This document shows positions 34,559-45,354 of a stretch of DNA of 64,000 nt, one piece after another. Location: NCBI GenBank assembly GCA_030704615.1, contig CM060733.1:41230001-41294000 (forward strand). Reading direction: 5' to 3'. Made by a program: the position numbers and the translations under genes. Source of the stretch: Takakia lepidozioides. Lineage: Eukaryota; Streptophyta; Takakiopsida; Takakiales; Takakiaceae. The notes under the pieces were generated by a model. That model saw only the letters and a list, made by a program, of their open reading frames with translations, had not been told where the DNA came from and ran no database searches. Every line of letters starts with the position of its first letter. Within the stretch, counting starts at the first letter, position 1.

Positions 34559-34562
34559 TGAT

Positions 34563-34640
34563 TGTAAAATGATAGCAATGGAGGCGACGAGGTTCCGGGT
34601 TCAATTCTTGATGGTAGGCTAGCTCTGGTAGTGTAACCCC
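34563..34640 (+). repeat. Weak tRNA-like (SINE head) candidate
   Basis: TAGCAATGGAGGC resembles an A box and GGTTCCGGGTTCAATTC contains a B-box-like GGTTCAATTC. Spacing between the boxes is shorter than in a tRNA, and I could not fold a cloverleaf. It is listed because similar elements occur at 46914 and 50546. Confidence 0.25.
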
Positions 34641-34830
34641 GGTTAATGTAACCCTCCACTTGGTGTAACCCTCTGAAACCCCGATTTCTCATGTAATTTT
34701 GGTTGGTCCATTTCATCACATTTGGACTTAGTCAAATTTCGAGACCAAGTGTGGGTTACACCGACTGGAGTTACACACCTCGTCGTGTAACCCGATGTAA
34801 CCCCGAGTGGAGTTACACACGTGGAGTTGA
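34620..34830. repeat. GTGTAACCC / GGGTTACAC inverted short repeats
   Basis: GTGTAACCC-type words and their complements (GGTTACAC, GGAGTTACAC) alternate about ten times. They give several possible hairpins, for example around 34750-34820. No coding content. Confidence 0.6.
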
Positions 34831-34926
34831 CATTCTTTCAGTTCCATGTCACTCTCAAGAGAGGGTGGGGAAGATTTAACATGCCGGAAACCGGCGTACC
34901 ATCCTGTCAGAGGTTGCACATGTGCA

Positions 34927-35043
34927 TTAAGTTCTTACATATTCCTATTATCTTCCAAATAAGAGGCTCTTCCCAGTGTGTGGGTACAAGGGTGAGTATA
35001 TATATATATATGATGCCAGCCGAAGCTAGCGTAAATAAGAGCC
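34927..35043. repeat. (TA)n-anchored dispersed repeat, copy 2, rearranged
   Basis: This holds (TA)n followed by TGATGCCAGCCGAAGCTAGC and GTAAATAAGAG as in copy 1 (16739). The module that lies downstream in copy 1 here lies upstream in inverted orientation (TTAAGTTCTTACATATTCCT...AATAAGAGG). Two GTGTGTGGGTACAAGGGTGAG words at about 34975 and 35053 form a direct repeat around the TA tract. Confidence 0.55.
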
Positions 35044-35059
35044 ACTCCCCCGTGTGTGG

Positions 35060-35680
35060 GTACAAGGGTGAGGAATACTTAGAGATGGAGAGGTTCCAAA
35101 GGTCCACAAGATTGATATTGATGCGGCCGGAGAGCCAGCCACCTTATTTTGATGCACAAAATGTACTCGTAAGACGTTGTTTGCTATAGAATTGTGGCCA
35201 TTGACCCGTACCCAATTTGAGCAACACAAAAAGGACAAAAACTACCTGTGTTATAAGAGGCTAATGCCGGTAGTATGACTTATCTTTGATCCACAAAGAG
35301 TGAAATTTCTGCAAGTTGACCGCCCATGTGGCAGGCCGGGAGCTTGCCATGTGTCTAACTTGTCAATTGTCAAGAAACTCACAAATTATTTATGCAACTT
35401 GGAATTTTGCTCTAAATCTAAATGTCTTTTTGCGCAGTAGTTTAGATGTTTACAAAGCATAGACTCACCCTAGGAAATTGGATTCCAAGTAAAAACGTGG
35501 GACATTTTAAGAGCGTTGATCTTAATAGAGCAAATTTGGATAGTTTACCCTCCTAAATTTACATACAAAGCAGCCCCACCCAGGTTTTGATCTTTCACTC
35601 TGAAATTGTGAGAGAAACACCTGTTATGTGCCCTGTATTGTGAATGTGGAGGCTATTCATCCAAGAAAAACTTGCAACTT
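35060..35680. other. No gene recognised
   Basis: Non-repetitive, AT-rich sequence without recognisable motifs. Confidence 0.4.
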
Positions 35681-35684
35681 GCAG

Positions 35685-37815
35685 AATTTTATTTTATTTT
35701 ATTTTAATAAAGGGGATGAAGCCCCGATAATTTATTTCTGGGGAAAAAATAAATCCCTGTGGGGCCATAAGGCATACACACCTTTCGGTGAGGGCGAACC
35801 CAAGATACTTTTAACAGCAAGAAAACCATCCGAGTGGATGAAAGTATTAGTTTAGACTCAAGAGGTACCCCTAGAGCCTGGCTATGGCTTGGCTATGGCT
35901 CACGAGATGCGAGCTTTCAACAGAGAGAGAAGAATTGTGACGGGAGATTGTCAACAATGGAAGATGGGTTCTACAACAGCGATGAAGAGAAAACCCCATT
36001 ACATGCAGCATACAGAAAGAGAGCAGTCTGGACCGTCTGCTATAGGGGAAGAAGAAGCGTAGAATAAGCATTGATCTGACAAGCAATGGAGGAGAAAAGT
36101 GGGGAAGTGCAGACAGGGATCTACGAAGGAAAGGAGTCTGGACCGGCTGCAAATTGGGATTTCAGATAACCTCTGAACTCTGAAAAGCAAATATACGAGA
36201 GAGAAAGGGCAGACAAGGGCGGAACTAAGTGAAAGGAAAAAATAAAAATAAAAATTCGCCGATCGCAAAGAGGAAGCCTACATGGAGATCTACGAGTCGA
36301 AGCAAAGTCTGGTGGAGCGCTTCCCACCGATATGCTTCTAGTTGACCTCCCTTTCAAATTCGGGTGATTCAAGGCAACGAAGCTGCTGCGAAGCTGCCAT
36401 GAGTTTGGTGGGCTTTTGGACCATTGACAACTTGACGTCGAAGAGCAACTGCATAGGAACTTGTTTCTGCCCCCAAGATCTTTGGAATTTCCTGAGGAGC
36501 CCAGGTTCAGCCTCTGGATCCCTGCTGATGTCTGCATGCATTTTAACCCAAGCCTTTCTTGCCTCAATCTGGACCTCATGAAATATTGTAGACAGTAAAA
36601 CAGAGAGACAATCTCTCTCGTGATTTAGAGTCCAACTGCATCTTACCTTCCATATATTCCACAACGCGATAGGCCTAAATGAATCATACACTGGGCAGCG
36701 ACAGTGAAGTTGTTGAGATACTGGGTCATAATTTAAAAGCTTTTGAACTGAAGAGGGTGACCCTGGTTTCCATATCTGCATAACAGGAAGGAATCGAGGC
36801 CAAGTTTTAGAAGGTATGGTACAGCGGAGGAGGCAATGCTCAATTGATTCCAAGATACCAAGGTTGCAACATTTACAGAGTAGTGCCTCTGAAAATGACA
36901 ACCAAGCCCCGACCTTGAGAATCCTGTTAGCGAGTTGCCAAAGGAACGCAGCCACCTTCGCTGGTCTGACCTTGATCCAAATATGAGACCAGATGAGGTT
37001 CCAATTAGCTTGTTGAAGACCATGCCCAACCCATTTAGAGTTCCATTTATCCGAAAACAGGTTTGGTTTCAGCGTGGAGCGGTATGCAGCTTTGGCTGAA
37101 TAGTTAAAGAACGAAGGTCGGGAGGGTTCAAAATCCCAAGACCATTCTTAGGGGTCTACCGCCAGACCCATGAGAGGGCCTCCCTCTACCCATAGAAACA
37201 ATTGAGAAGAGAGCCATGAAGCTATTGGCTGGCCAAGAGGAGCCATTGGATTCATATCCTTGTCTTTTGATGACCAGTGACAGATTCTAACTGGAGTGAA
37301 TTGTCCACCAGAGATAACGGCTGGGGCCCTGGATGAAAGGTGCAGATAGTTGGAGAGGTCTACTTTGTTCATCACCAACCCCATGAAGTGATCTGATTTG
37401 GAATCAGTGATGGAGATCACTTAGTTGGGGTTGTTGGAACAAGTAATCCAACTGTTAGACAGACCACAATCCGGGCCCGCGGTCAGGTTATGGATCCATG
37501 GGAGTGGGGTACTTTGAAGGAGCTGTTGGTAGCCTGAGTTCCCTCTTTGAGGACCCATAACGGTGTTGACCTGGTCCTGAGAAAAGAAAGCATGCCCATC
37601 CCAGATGTCTTTTACCTGAGAAAAGTTAAGTCTGTCCCAGGCAGAGTACTTGGCCGCCGAGGCCTTTTCTGCGGGGGAAGGGGCATTGGAGTTAAGGGAT
37701 AGGAATTGGCGCATTGTTTCCTCATAAGTCTGCGGTTCCCCTTTAACCAAGTGAGGCCTGATTGATCCCCAAATATCCCGAATGGCCTTCCACAGAGGAG
37801 ACCCACGGGTTGGGA
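35685..37815 (-). pseudogene. LINE 3' part with zf-RVT zinc-binding domain, 5'-truncated
   Basis: Read on the minus strand from 37815: WKAIRDIWG..., a linker (ETMRQFLSLNSNAPSPAEK, FSQVKDIWDGHAFFSQ), then FLWQLANRILKVGAWLSF...CKCCNLGILESIEHCLLRC, the zinc-binding domain of a LINE reverse transcriptase. Next comes a tail with IALWNIWKVRCSW and IEARKAWVKMHAD. The frame shifts several times (TAG near 37420; gap near 37030). The 3' end runs to a TTTATTAAAATAAAATAAAAT-like tail near 35690. The endonuclease and polymerase core are absent. The 5' end abuts gypsy-related sequence at about 37816. Confidence 0.78.
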
Positions 37816-37839
37816 ATCTTTTTGCATCATAACTTTTGC

Positions 37840-39830
37840 TTCATATAGGTACATATGAGGTGGCACTGAAGGTAAGACCCAATGATCCCCACTGGGATAA
37901 CTCAGAAATCGCGATTGCATCATCTGCTGCTCAATGTGATAACGTGCCAGAAAACAAGCAACCTAGTATAATCCACAGCCCATGACAATACTTGCTACCT
38001 CCTTGGTCTTGGTATAAATGTACCCATGTACAACTTGGAAGGCAATTAATTCCTTCAACATGGTACTTGCTTCAGACCAGTACCTCGCAAAGTGATGATC
38101 CTCAATGGGTCGATTATTCGGAAGAACCTTAGTCATAGTTGCCACGGGCAGCCAAATGCGCATGATCTGGTAGTAATGTGCCAACGACTGCGGAGGACTA
38201 AATTCCTTCCAAGCCAAATCCAACACAATGGGAATTTGGTTGAAGGGCATAATCATAGCCCGACTGTACTCCCGTGCAGCATGAGTCTTAGGTGGATTAA
38301 AAGCAGCATCCCCCCATACCTCAGGCTATGGTGTGGCTGTAGTAACAACAGGGTCAGCTACCTACACAGTCACTTGTTGTGGTATTGGTAGCACTGGCCC
38401 TTCTACCACTGGCATCTCCTGCACCCCTTGCGAAGAAGACTAAAAAATTAGAGTTCTGACTTGTAAATAAGTAGCCATCAGCTGCTCCTTAGGTACAAAG
38501 ACTCTCTTGTCAATATTTGAACTCAGGTCATCCACCTGAGTCTGCAGGCCTTCTACATCCTCCTGTAGCTCCGCTATCCTACTATAGACATTGTCTATAG
38601 TAGTTGTGGCAATGTTCTGCACCTGTAGTCTGAGCTCATTCATCTCGCCTTGGGTGAGCTTCCGTGGTGCTTTGCCTTCCACCGGCCCTTGTGCTAACCA
38701 GACTTGCATAAGGTGGTTATCCACCAAGTTGTGTGTGGCACCCCTAAGAGTCTACTTCTCTTTGAGCCTGTACACATCTAACTGCTACTGTAAAGCCTAC
38801 ATGCGCTTTGCATGAGGTTCAACCAAGCTCGCATAGGCAGCAGCCAGATTATTGGCTTCCTTCCAAGCCTTGTTAGCCATAGAGAGTTCATTTCTATTTA
38901 CCATGACCGTTTGTTGCAACTCCAGGATGTACCTCTCTTGGTCAGCTTCAACCTGTCTGTATTGCTTGAAAGTATTCTCATTGTAACAGATTGTATTCTT
39001 CATATCAACAATGAGTTTCGCATGTTCGACTGTCTCTGCCTCTGCCTTCATACATCTCTCCCCTTGTCTGTTAACTTCTAATGCAGTTTGCTCAAGAATA
39101 GTTGTGAGTGTAGCACATTGTATGGTCATCCTCTCATGTACTGCCTGCAACTCTGTATGTAGTGCATTCACTTCTTGCAACTTGCCCTCATGCTTCACCT
39201 GCATTTGGTATAACTGTTGTTTATGTGCTTCGTGCAACAGGTCATGCGCGAGACATGCTTCAATCAAATGTTCCTTGGCCAACTGCAAAGCAGCTTTTGT
39301 ATCCTCTATAAAAGATGAGATTGACACCTTGTTTGCACACTCAATGGCAAGTTGAGCCTCAAACTCCTTTCTGAGCTCCTCCCTCAAAGCTGCCAATTGG
39401 GTAGATGGAACATGGGATTTCACATAAGTGCCTAACAAATTAAGCATTTTGCTTATGGAACTCATAAGCATGGCCTGCTGAGGGTCTTCATGGGGAGCTT
39501 GTTGCTGTTCTCCCTGATCCTCAACAGTGTGATGTCTCACCAACCATTCATGCCATTGCCCTACCAGATTTTCTTCCTAAACCACCTCATCCGCCATAGG
39601 TGCTGCAGTGTCTTGATATTTTACCCTTGGTACCTCCATCACAGGTGTGGGTATTACATGCTCAGCAGGGTTTCCCCTGAACAACCGCTGCACCTCTGGA
39701 ATCACTGATTCCCTTACCAAGCCAGAGTTTTCATAGAGAAGGTCACCCTTCTCAATTTCGGCCACGACCTGCTCTGTAGTGGGAATGTCCAACCTTTCTC
39801 CTTCCAGAGCAATTGGGGGTGATGTCACAG
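37840..39830 (-). pseudogene. Post-integrase ORF region, part 2: coiled coil and unknown domain
   Basis: Minus-strand pieces in successive order. 39828-39577 is Pro/Val-rich with EQVVAEIEKGDLLYENSG. 39543-38797 is 248 codons, Gln/Glu/Ala-rich with long heptads (LREELRKEFEAQLAIECANK, LQAVHERMTIQCATLTTIL), a probable coiled coil. 38727-38440 has VDDLSSNIDKRVFV. 38256-37963 has VLDLAWKEFSPPQSLAHYYQ, and 37923 to about 37830 has HMYLYEAKVMMQKD. Stops between them are mostly TAG. They look like one former protein of unknown function following integrase; I cannot match it to a named family. Confidence 0.55.
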
Positions 39831-40245
39831 CATATACTAACTGTGGAACCTCTAAGACAACGGAGTCAATTGGTTGGGGTGGCTATGGTATCGAAGTGAC
39901 TTCCTCTTCCCTCTCTCAAGGCCGTGCTTCCAATAATAGCAGCTCTCTGTGCTGTTGTGCCCCATCCTACACAAGAGCTTGGGAAACATTATCGTGCGGT
40001 TTCCGTGAAGCCAGTGGATCCGCCACTACAGTCATTCCCCGCCTCTGTCTCTTAGACTAGTGTTGCGCTGTCAGTCCACCCTCACTGTGTGAAGAGCCTT
40101 GCTCTTCAATTGCAGTGGTTTCTGCCTCAAACACTCCCATCTCCTTACGTTCCCGAGTATCAAGTATGCAAGAATCAAGAATTATTTGGGCAATGACTGG
40201 ACCAGACACAATGATCGGAGACTAGCAGCAGTTCCCTGTAACCTC

Positions 40246-41672
40246 TTAATCTCGTCCACCAATCCATTGTACATTAACTCCGCCCAAGCGACATCTTCTC
40301 CCCTCAAAGCTTTCAGTATCTCCTCTGTGAATGACCTGCTCAAATACTGTTGGTTCTATTTCATGGCAAACAGAACGTTCAAGATTAACTTCCCTAAGCC
40401 CTGGGTACTCGGCTTTGGTACAAGCGTAGCCTTGAGTTTTAAAGAAACTCCCTTCTTGGAACAAATTCCCTATCTGCAATCTTGTCTGTGCTCATCCACT
40501 TCCACATGTCCTGATGGCAAATCAAACAATTGCTGCAGGTACTGGGGAGTAATTTCTATATCTACTCCCCTCACCTGAGTAACTCCTGTCCAAGGCTCAA
40601 AATTCTGAAGAAATTGTATCATGAACTGCCGATGATGCAAGGACCAGTCCTTGCGTAATAGCCCCTCCAATCGCAACTCCCTTAGCAGCTGTACTGCCTG
40701 CGGTGCCGCAATTGTTTGCTTCTGCAGTATCGTCGTGCTCTTCACCCTGATATCCTCCATTCCCCTCACTCTCTTCATTCTAGACAAACAGAAAGGCTTT
40801 GTTTGAAACAGCTGAAGGAAAGCTTGCAGGGCACAGAGCATGAAGGTGTGGTTGGCACAGAATGAAATGGATAAGTGCTTGTAAGCCTGTGGGGCTTGCA
40901 AGTATCGATTTAGAGAAAATGTACTCTCCGTTCGTCTGTCCTTGTGCCACTGTGTAAGTAGTAAGGCAAGCGTGTAGTCTGTTATTTCCGCCATAGCTTC
41001 AAAGCTATAGCTTTGATTGTCTCTCCTGACGAGACGTCCGTTACTCGGAACTACGCCGACTCTTGCGCTCATAATTTCTCTAAATTCTTGATCTTGCTTC
41101 TTGGAAAATACCCTCTGCAGGTAATTCTGGCTCATGATTGGCTGTTGACTCTGTGATTGGTTTTGTAATTTAATTCCCTTCCGTGGATTTCCCCCCCTGG
41201 ACTGTCCACTAGGATAGCACATGTGACAAGGATTTTGCTTTTGGGTACTTGTAAAGGGTTCCGTTACCCTTTCCCTGTATGCATTAATGGGCCCACAATA
41301 AATTTCGGTTAACGTGCCGGGTAGGTACTTTGACGGCCAATTTTGTCTTCCTTCTTGATGACACCCGTTCTTGCAATTCGTGTCCGGCTGTGTGTCACAC
41401 CCTGGCGTCCACGTGTCCATTTCTAAACCTGCCTCCGTCCACTTTTTCGCCGGCCACTCTCCAGATGTTAACCCACGTCCACCTGTCACTGATCCTATGG
41501 ACTGTTTAGCTGTGACAGGCTGTGTCATACTGTGGTACATTGTGATAGGCTGTGTGGCACTGTGATAAGCTGTGATAGGCTGTGTGACGCTGTGATGGGC
41601 TGTGATAGGTATGCGAACACCTGTAGTTCCCGCCTTGGTCATATATGCTCGGCTTAGCGACAAGTGCTCCAT
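40246..41672 (-). pseudogene. Post-integrase ORF, part 1 (unknown function)
   Basis: This is a 400-codon open frame (41672-40470). It starts within repeats encoding TAYHSATQPIT-like residues (the CACAGCC minisatellite) and continues with RVFSKKQDQEFREIMSARVGVV, YTLALLLTQWHKDRR, FCANHTFMLCALQAFLQLF and LRKDWSLHHRQFMIQFLQNF. It probably continues in another frame at 40479-40246 (QIGNLFQEGSFFKTQGYACTK). It overlaps the 3' end of the integrase frame. I recognise no enzyme motif. Position after integrase is shared with Tat/Athila extra ORFs (inference). Confidence 0.5.
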
Positions 41673-42894
41673 ACTCCGTTGGTATCACAGGCACAGCCCG
41701 TGACTGCTTTTGCGTTTCAACATGCAAATCGTGCTGCAATGGTTTGTCATGGATACCACTGTACCCCTTCAACTTATTGGCATTGACTCTTCCCAGCATC
41801 TCTTTGTTAATGGTTTGTAACATGGCTGTGTTGTTATCATACATCTTTTGTATGACATAAGGTCCTTTCCATGGTGATTTAAGCTTAGAAGCTTTAATCT
41901 TTCCCTTCTTCTGCAACCAGAGAACCAAATCTCCCGTCTTAAAAGTCTTTAATTTGCCTTCATCAAACTGTTCCTTCATCTTCATCTGAATTCTGGTCAT
42001 GTTATCAGCTGCATCAGCACGTACTTCTTCCACATGGTATAATTCATGTTTCCTGACCTTAATTGAATCTTCCAATTCCATTCTCTTTCCCCATTCCGTT
42101 CTCATGGTAGGTAACAAGAATTCCACTGGAAGTAAAGCTTCCATACCATAAACTAATTGGAATGGTGTATACTTAGTGGTGACTTTATATGAAGTCCGGT
42201 ATGACCACAAAGCTGTCAGCAGCTTTGTATCCCAATCCGTTCTGTTTGCATTGACTATCTTAACTAAGATAGTACATATTATTTTGTTGGTAGCCTCTGC
42301 CTGCCCATTACCTTGTGGGTAATACGTTGTACTTTTCCTATGCACAATCATGAACTCTTTAGTCAATAGTTCAATGGTCTCATTAATGAAGTGACTTCCC
42401 TGGTCACTGATAAATTCCAAGGGACAGCCAAATCGTGTAAGTATGTTCTCATACAGGAACCTTGCTGTGGACTTGGCTGTGTTGTCCCTCAGAGCTTTAG
42501 CTTCCACCCACTTCATAGTATAATCAGTGGCTGTAATTATATACTTGTTCTGTGTATTCTTGGCCGGTGGGTTAATTGGTCCAACAAAGTCTAGTCCCCA
42601 TTTTTGAAATGGTTCAGTAGGCATCGTAGGATGCAAAGCCATCTTCCCAGATCCTTGCAAAGGTCCTAGCCTCTGACATTCATCACAACTCTGACAATAC
42701 TTGTGTACATCCTTGAACAAAGTAGGCCACCAGTAACATGCAAGTAGTATCTTCCTACTGGTAGTCTCTTCTCCAAAATGTCCTCCAGCCACTCCTTTAT
42801 GAACTTCCTCCAAAACTTTATTTACTTCATGGTGGTACAAGCATCGTTTAAGTACTCCATCAGGTCCTAGCTTATACATTCTGCCCCCTACCAT
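41506..42894 (-). pseudogene. Integrase of the minus-strand gypsy element
   Basis: It is open for 462 codons. The HHCC module includes VHKGVAGGHFGEETT and CQSCDECQRLGPLQ. The catalytic core has WGLDFVGPI (Asp), FISDQGSHFINE (Asp) and YYPQGNGQAEATNKII (Glu). It continues with TALWSYRTSYK, PFQLVYGMEALLPVEF and FKTGDLVLWL, typical of gypsy integrases, and VPWKGPY-like WKGPYVIQKMY. No chromodomain is visible. The last ~30 residues are translated from the TGTGATAGGC minisatellite (41505-41615), so the C terminus is extended by repeat expansion. It was joined upstream to the RT frame across a single TAG near 42958. Confidence 0.82.
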
Positions 42895-42957
42895 AGTATA
42901 AGGTAAAGCCTTGATAGCGATTCTCTTCCTCTGCTCCTTACCATAACTAGGTGGGCA

Positions 42958-44319
42958 CTAACCATGAGTAAGGTAGTATCTGATTGGCCACTGCCAATCT
43001 AACCATTCATCTGTACTTCCTTGCACCTCCATTGCAAATAAACTCGCATCAGGTAATTGGTCGTCTACTCCTATGGCGGGCTCTCCTGTTGTTAAGCGTG
43101 ACAAATGATCTACCACAAGATGCAAACGGCCAGGCTTGTAAACAACTTCAAACTCAAACTCGTGCAAAATCATTAACCACCTTGCTATCCTTCCACTTAT
43201 CAAAGGTTTGTTCACCAGATATATCAGAGCCTGGTGATCCACATAAAACATAAACTTTCTTCCCAATAGGTAATGCCTGAATTTCTTGACTGCATAAATC
43301 ATTGCCAGTACTTCTCTTTCAGTTGTGCTATAGTTCCTTTCAACACTGTTCATCAACCTGCTAGCATAGTATACCGGTGAATCTATATTTCCTGTAACAT
43401 TTTGGGCTAACACCGCTCCCAACGCTTCTCCTGAGGCATCACAGTGAACATGAAATACTACATGCCAGTGAGGGTTAATCAGCACAGGTGTAGTTGTTAC
43501 TGACAATGTAAGTTCCTCAAAAGCCTGTTGACATTCAGCTGTCCATGCAAACACTGCATCTTTCTTCAGAAGCTTGCTCAATGGTGCTGCTATCTGTGCA
43601 TACCTTTTGACAAATCTTCTGTAATAACTGGTTTGTCCAAGGAATCCCCTTAGACTCTTAACATTTACTGGTGGTGGAGAGGCTTTAATGGCCTCTGTCT
43701 TCCTGGGATCCACCAGAAGTCCCTTCTTACACACAATGTGTCCCAAAAGCACCCCTGAGTTCACACAAAAAGTACACTTCTCTGGATTCAGGCCCAGACC
43801 TCTCATCCTGCATCTGGCCAAACATAACTCCAATTTATGCAAGTGCTCATTCTTAGAGCTGTACACACTGAAATCATCCAAGAACACCTGCATGAAATCA
43901 TCCAGATACTCATGAAAAGATTCATTTATCACTCTCTGAAAGGTTGCTGGTGCATTACAAAGTCCAAAAGGCATGACTTTGTATGCATAAGCACCCCAGT
44001 CTGTGATGAAAGCTGTCTTTCCCTGGTCTTCTTCTGCCACTTGCACTTGATTATAACCACTGAAGCCATCCATGAATGAGTACATCTCATGGCCTGCCAC
44101 AGTGTCCAATACCGCTTCTGTGAATGGCAAATGGAAAGGATCTTTCTTCGTGCAAGCATTCAACTTCTTATAGTTCACACAAACTCTCAGTTTACCATTT
44201 TTCTTGGGAACTATCACAATGGGTGACAACCAAGTTGTATACTCTATCGGGTATATAAACTTAGCCTCAGCCAACTTCTTGATCTCTTCTCCAACCTTCT
44301 GTGCATAGTTGGGATTCAT
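42958..44319 (-). pseudogene. Reverse transcriptase-RNase H of the minus-strand gypsy element
   Basis: It is open for 453 codons. RT blocks: AKFIYPIEYTTWLSPIVIVP, LRVCVNYKKLNACTKKDPF, SFMDGFSGYNQVQV, MPFGLCNAPATFQRVI and FLDDFSVYS (catalytic DD), then LGQTSYYRRFVKRYAQIAAP. RNase H follows: VHCDASGEALGAVLAQ, YSTTEREVLAMIYAVKKFR and FYVDHQALIYL, with its acidic residues in place. Only TAG codons separate it from the protease frame (TAG at 44374) and from integrase (near 42958). The 453-codon RT-RH part itself is intact by eye. Confidence 0.85.
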
Positions 44320-44373
44320 TCTGTACCTTGCCTGTTTGATTGGTACTGACCCTGGTTCCAGTTCAATCTTATG

Positions 44374-45354
44374 CTAACAGATCTCAGGTGGTATCCCTTT
44401 TAGATCCTCGTAGCTCCAAGCAAATACATCTTTGTATTTGATGAACAAACTCTTAGCTTCCTCAAAGAATTCTGGCTCCAAATCAGCCCCTACCTTCACC
44501 ATCATCGGTTCCTCTTCAGTTCCCACATTCACTTCTCTCACTTGCTCATCAGCTGTGATTGTCCAACCAGTCACCACTTCATCCTGTAAACTCACAGTGG
44601 CTGGTTCCTCTAGGATTTCCATTTCTCCTTCTCTTTCTTCATAAAAATGTGGTGGGTAACTGCTTATTTCACCTTCAATTGGTGTTGCTGTCACTACACC
44701 ACAACAGATACCTTTTAAACAACTTAGGCCTTCCAGCTGCATCTCTGCAACCTGCTCCCACTCTAGGTGTGCAGCGAACAGGGTAGCTTCCTGCTCCTCA
44801 TCCAGTCCTCCCCTCCAATCATACTCCCTGACCCCTCGAGGTCTTCTCGTAGCAGGTAATCTACTAGATTTCTTAGTGGTAATTTGTATCTTGTGCATCC
44901 CATCATGCACAGTTAGTAACTGGGAATTCCAGTCATGGAATACCCTGGCCTGTTTCAGCCACGGACGTCCCAACAATAAGGAGTAAGCTTCCATGACTTC
45001 ATCCATTTTTAACACAGTTACTGTGATCATAAAGATCATCTTTTGAATCTGTATCTTAACTCCTCTTATCAATCCCAATGGCTGTACACTTCTTTGATCT
45101 GCCATTGTTACTGTAAATGGGGCTGGTTTCATGTTACTTAGACCAAGCTTATGCCTTAATTGGTCTGTCATGATATTCACTCTAGAGCCTCCATCTATCA
45201 GTACATCAGTTAGTTCTGTGCTTCCAATTCTCAATTGGATTACTGGCATAGAATCATCAAAGTCCCTGACTGTTTCTCGCCCTTCCGGCTTCACATTATA
45301 CTTCTGGTACAACACATGGCCTAACCATGTGAGCTGCCACCACTGGGCCCTCAT
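44374..45354 (-). pseudogene. Aspartic protease region of the minus-strand gypsy element
   Basis: This is a 326-codon frame. Catalytic ELTDVLIDGGSRVNIM (Asp-Gly-Gly, a common plant gypsy variant) lies near residue 50. It is followed by LGLSNMKPAPFTV, SYLLLGRPW-like YSLLLGRPWLKQA and the linker EPEFFEEAKSLFIKYKDVFAWSYEDLKGIPPEI, which normally runs on into RT. The frame ends at TAG (44374) exactly where that junction should continue. The start overlaps the gag frame by ATGA at 45351-45354. Confidence 0.8.
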
